Shown here: positions 5,754 to 7,601 of the stretch, one piece after another
Numbering within the stretch: position 1 is the first letter of the stretch
Layout: every line of letters begins with the position of its first letter
Assembly: GCA_035711385.1 (NCBI GenBank)
Contig: DASTCG010000141.1
Span: forward strand, 1 to 7,601
Direction of reading: 5' to 3'
Source of the DNA: JACDAN01 sp035711385
GTDB taxonomy: Bacteria; Actinomycetota; Thermoleophilia; Gaiellales; Gaiellaceae
DNA: 7,601 bases
Notes under the pieces: generated by a model
What the model saw: the letters and a program-made list of their open reading frames with translations, nothing else
The model's database searches: none
Told to the model about the DNA's origin: nothing
Position numbers and translations under genes: made by a program

Positions 5754-6440
5754 ATGGGTGACTTCGCTCTCTACCTCGTCTTCCTGGTCCCGCCGCTCGT
5801 CGCCGGGCTCGTCATCCAGCACTGGCTCAAGAAGACGTTCGCCCACTACTCGCAGGTGCAGATCGGCAGCGGGCTTCCGGGGGCGCAGGTCGCGCGGCGA
5901 ATCCTCGACCAGAACGGCCTGAACGAGGTTCCGGTCGAAGCGTCGCCCGGCGGCGCGCTCTCCGACCACTACGACCCGCGCAAGAAGGCACTCTTCCTCT
6001 CGGAGCCGGTCTACGCGCCGCCGAGCGTGGCGGCGGCGGCCGTCGCCGCCCACGAGACGGGACACGCCCTCCAGGACTCGAAGGGCTACGTTCCGCTCAA
6101 GATCCGCTCCACGATGTACCCCGCTGTCGCGTTCGCCTCGACTGCGTGGATCTGGCTGCTGATCATCGGAGCCGTGCTGAACGCGCTCAACCTCGTCGCC
6201 CTGGCACTCCTCCTCTACGCCGTGGCGGTGGCGTTCCACCTCGTGACGCTGCCCGTCGAGTTCAACGCCTCGCGCCGGGCCAAGGTGCAGCTACGGGAGC
6301 TCGGAATCGTGGGCGCCGGCGAGCAGGAAGGCGTGAACAAGGTGCTCACGGCCGCAGCCCTCACCTACGTCGCCGGCGCACTCGCAGCGCTCTCGATGCT
6401 CCTCTACTACGTGCTCATCTTCTTCGGCGGTCGGGACTAG
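5754..6440 (+). CDS. Membrane zinc metallopeptidase, YugP family
   Basis: A 228-residue integral membrane protein of the neutral zinc metallopeptidase family (Zn_peptidase_2, YugP-like), near the family's usual length. An N-terminal membrane helix (about 4-22) precedes a soluble stretch with ARRILDQNGL and the conserved DHYDPR at 71-76, then AHETGH with the zinc-binding HExxH at 100-104. Further helices lie at about 122-140, 143-165 and 200-225. LPVEFNASRRA at 166-176 is a typical family block, and Glu169 may be the third zinc ligand. The physiological substrate of the family is not firmly known; membrane protein quality control is a reasonable guess. The gene is divergent from nucS, with 77 bp between the start codons. 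It runs tail-to-tail into the DUF7144-like gene, the two stop codons sharing a CTAG. Confidence 0.93.
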   Translation: MGDFALYLVFLVPPLVAGLVIQHWLKKTFAHYSQVQIGSGLPGAQVARRILDQNGLNEVPVEASPGGALSDHYDPRKKALFLSEPVYAPPSVAAAAVAAHETGHALQDSKGYVPLKIRSTMYPAVAFASTAWIWLLIIGAVLNALNLVALALLLYAVAVAFHLVTLPVEFNASRRAKVQLRELGIVGAGEQEGVNKVLTAAALTYVAGALAALSMLLYYVLIFFGGRD

Positions 6441-6859
6441 TAGCCCTCCGCCTGCTCCCGCCCGTACACGACGAGCGCCCAGATGATCGCGATGTCGAGC
6501 GCGATGATCAGGACTGCCCAGACCGGGTAGTACGGAATGAAGAAGAAGTTCGCGATCGCGCTGAGGATCGCGAGGAAGACGCCGATCGTCCGGGCCCAGA
6601 CGGCGCCCGAGTAGATCGCGATTCCGGCGATCACGAGGATGACGCCCAGGATCAGGTGGATCCAGCCCCACGCGGTCGTGTCGATCTCGTACGTGTAGTT
6701 GGGGCCGACGACGAAGAAGCTGTCGTCGAAGATCGCCGCGATCCCGGCGAGGCCCTGGAAGATGCCGACGAGCAGCATGATCGCGCCGGCGAACGCGGCG
6801 AAGCCGTAGGCCCAGCCGCTGACGGCACGATCGGCAGGCTGGTCAGCCATCGTCGCCAT
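6437..6859 (-). CDS. DUF7144-like four-helix membrane protein
   Basis: A 140-residue small integral membrane protein with four hydrophobic helices at about 15-44, 64-85, 88-108 and 112-134, and short polar ends. The pattern of a WAYGFAAFAG opening, GWIHLILGVILVIAGI, WARTIGVFLAILSAIANF and a final YPVWAVLIIALDIAIIWAL matches the actinobacterial DUF7144 family. Its function is unknown; no catalytic motif is visible. The ATG at 6859 is well supported by AAAGGAG at 6872-6866, 6 nt upstream, the only strong Shine-Dalgarno sequence in the window. A longer open frame upstream lacks membrane character and overlaps the neighbouring gene, so it was not used. The gene overlaps the end of the upstream membrane protein gene by 17 bp, implying co-transcription and coupled translation. 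Confidence 0.9.
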   Translation of the reverse strand: MATMADQPADRAVSGWAYGFAAFAGAIMLLVGIFQGLAGIAAIFDDSFFVVGPNYTYEIDTTAWGWIHLILGVILVIAGIAIYSGAVWARTIGVFLAILSAIANFFFIPYYPVWAVLIIALDIAIIWALVVYGREQAEGY

Positions 6860-7601
6860 TGAGTGCTCCTTTCGGTTGGAGGTCAGGGAACTCCTTCGCC
6901 GTCTGACGGCGTAATACCTCCACACCGATTGCGAGGACGATCGCGGCGGCGAGGATGAGCTGCCAGCGCCGCGTCTGCAGGGTTGGCCCCCAGAGAACGA
7001 GCAGGAACAACAGGGCGTACGCAACGCCGAAGGCGTACTCGGGCCGCGAGAGATACGGAGCGAGCCAGCGCCGCGTCTGTGTGGCCCGGCGCCCAGGTCC
7101 GGCGATCCAGACCGCGACGAGCAAGATCACGCCCAGCCCGACGAGCGTCAGGCCACCGTCTCGAAGCGGCGAAGTGATGATCTCCCATGCGTCGTGTGCG
7201 GCCTGCTGCTGTGCTTCGACGCTTGTGAGGTTGTCGACGACGGCAGTTCCCGACGCCCGGATGATGACGAGCACGATCAGCCCGGCAAGCATCGAGGAGA
7301 TTGCGATCCCGCGGAGGACCGAACGCCGCGCGCTCCGCGCGAGCCACAGCGCGATCGCCCAGAGCAGAATGGGCACGAGCCAGAGCCACAGCCCGAGCAC
7401 CTTCAGGATCTGGGTGGCGTCCTGGGCGGTCTCGAGGTTATTGGCCTTCATGATCGTGACCACGCCGGCGTCGGGTTTCGAGAGGAGCTGTTGGTCGACC
7501 CGCCCGACGATGGCGACGCGGTCGCCGAGCTGGATCACGAGCGGCCGAAGGTCGAGGACGAGGTTGCCGTTTCGCGTCTCGATGGCTCCGGTGTCGTCCT
7601 C
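6843..7601 (-). CDS. Multi-pass membrane protein of unknown function, 5' partial
   Basis: The frame is open to the right edge of the window, so only the C-terminal 252 residues are seen and the GTG at 7538 is not a real start. A polar segment first contains LDLRPLVIQLGDRVAIVGRV and PDAGVVTIMKANNLETAQ. About five hydrophobic helices follow, near visible residues 67-88, 97-116, 146-167, 188-205 and 212-229, and the protein ends in a charged tail with EVLRRQTAKEFPDL. The layout resembles a family of actinobacterial membrane proteins with a large extracytoplasmic N-terminal part, for which I know no function. QTRRW occurs twice, in the loops before the last two helices. The stop lies 17 bp inside the DUF7144-like gene, so the two form an operon. 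The cut N-terminus prevents a firmer call. Confidence 0.82.
   Translation of the reverse strand, partial: EDDTGAIETRNGNLVLDLRPLVIQLGDRVAIVGRVDQQLLSKPDAGVVTIMKANNLETAQDATQILKVLGLWLWLVPILLWAIALWLARSARRSVLRGIAISSMLAGLIVLVIIRASGTAVVDNLTSVEAQQQAAHDAWEIITSPLRDGGLTLVGLGVILLVAVWIAGPGRRATQTRRWLAPYLSRPEYAFGVAYALLFLLVLWGPTLQTRRWQLILAAAIVLAIGVEVLRRQTAKEFPDLQPKGALNGDDG
6866..6872 (-). promoter_or_regulatory. Shine-Dalgarno sequence of the DUF7144-like gene
   Basis: AAAGGAG on the minus strand, 6 nt before the ATG at 6859, decides that start. It lies inside the coding sequence of the upstream membrane protein gene. This fits an internal operon gene, in contrast to the other starts in the window, which lack such a site. 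Confidence 0.85.

Noticed and set aside
5416..5922. Plus-strand open frame overlapping nucS and the divergent promoter
   Set aside because: Shadow of nucS; low-complexity Arg/Asp/His-rich translation with no family signal.
1..7601. tRNA, rRNA, CRISPR array, phage or integrase features
   Set aside because: No cloverleaf-like segments, no regularly spaced repeats and no recombinase or phage-like proteins were seen on either strand.

Overview
The window looks like a chromosomal piece of a high-GC actinobacterium, most likely of the class Thermoleophilia (Gaiellales/Solirubrobacterales type). The support is strongly G/C-biased third codon positions, a NucS/EndoMS mismatch endonuclease (a family of Actinobacteria and Archaea that replaces MutS/MutL), a family-5 solute-binding protein of the type abundant in that class, and a promoter style with a -10 hexamer 6-9 nt from the start codon and no Shine-Dalgarno sequence. 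The taxonomic call is inference; there is no rRNA or other marker here. Layout, left to right: (1) 1-1335 (+), the C-terminal part of a family-5 ABC solute-binding protein, cut by the window edge and closed by a strong 13-bp hairpin. (2) 1419-2276 (+), an alpha/beta-hydrolase with a complete Ser-Asp-His triad. (3) 2273-2350, a compact 17-bp inverted-repeat element that can be read as a MITE/REP-like insertion with 13-bp termini and a CTAG target duplication. (4) up to 3608 (+), an ATP-grasp-fold protein of unassigned substrate whose start codon is problematic because the repeat sits where its 5' end should be. (5) 3609-3670, a short convergent spacer with a 16-bp palindrome. (6) A leftward block: nucS (5676-5011), then a CarH/LitR-like MerR regulator with a cobalamin-binding domain (4962-4144), then a MarR-family regulator (4111-3671), each with its own putative leaderless promoter. 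(7) Divergent from nucS, a membrane zinc metallopeptidase of the YugP type (5754-6440, +). (8) A leftward pair from the right edge: a multi-pass membrane protein cut at its N-terminus (7601-6843) and a 4-TM DUF7144-like protein (6859-6437). These two overlap by 17 bp and are probably translationally coupled. How the parts may work together: nucS and the peptidase share a 77-bp divergent promoter region whose exact centre carries a 16-bp palindrome covering both predicted -35 zones. The CarH-like protein keeps most known adenosylcobalamin-photoreceptor signatures (Wx9EH, ExHxxG, GG), so it is a candidate light sensor, but no carotenoid or photolyase target gene lies in the window. I see no phage, CRISPR, tRNA or rRNA features. 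No clear new multi-gene system is evident. The best leads are the repeat element with the start-codon problem beside it, the CarH-like regulator with an altered residue after its key Trp, and the symmetric divergent promoter.
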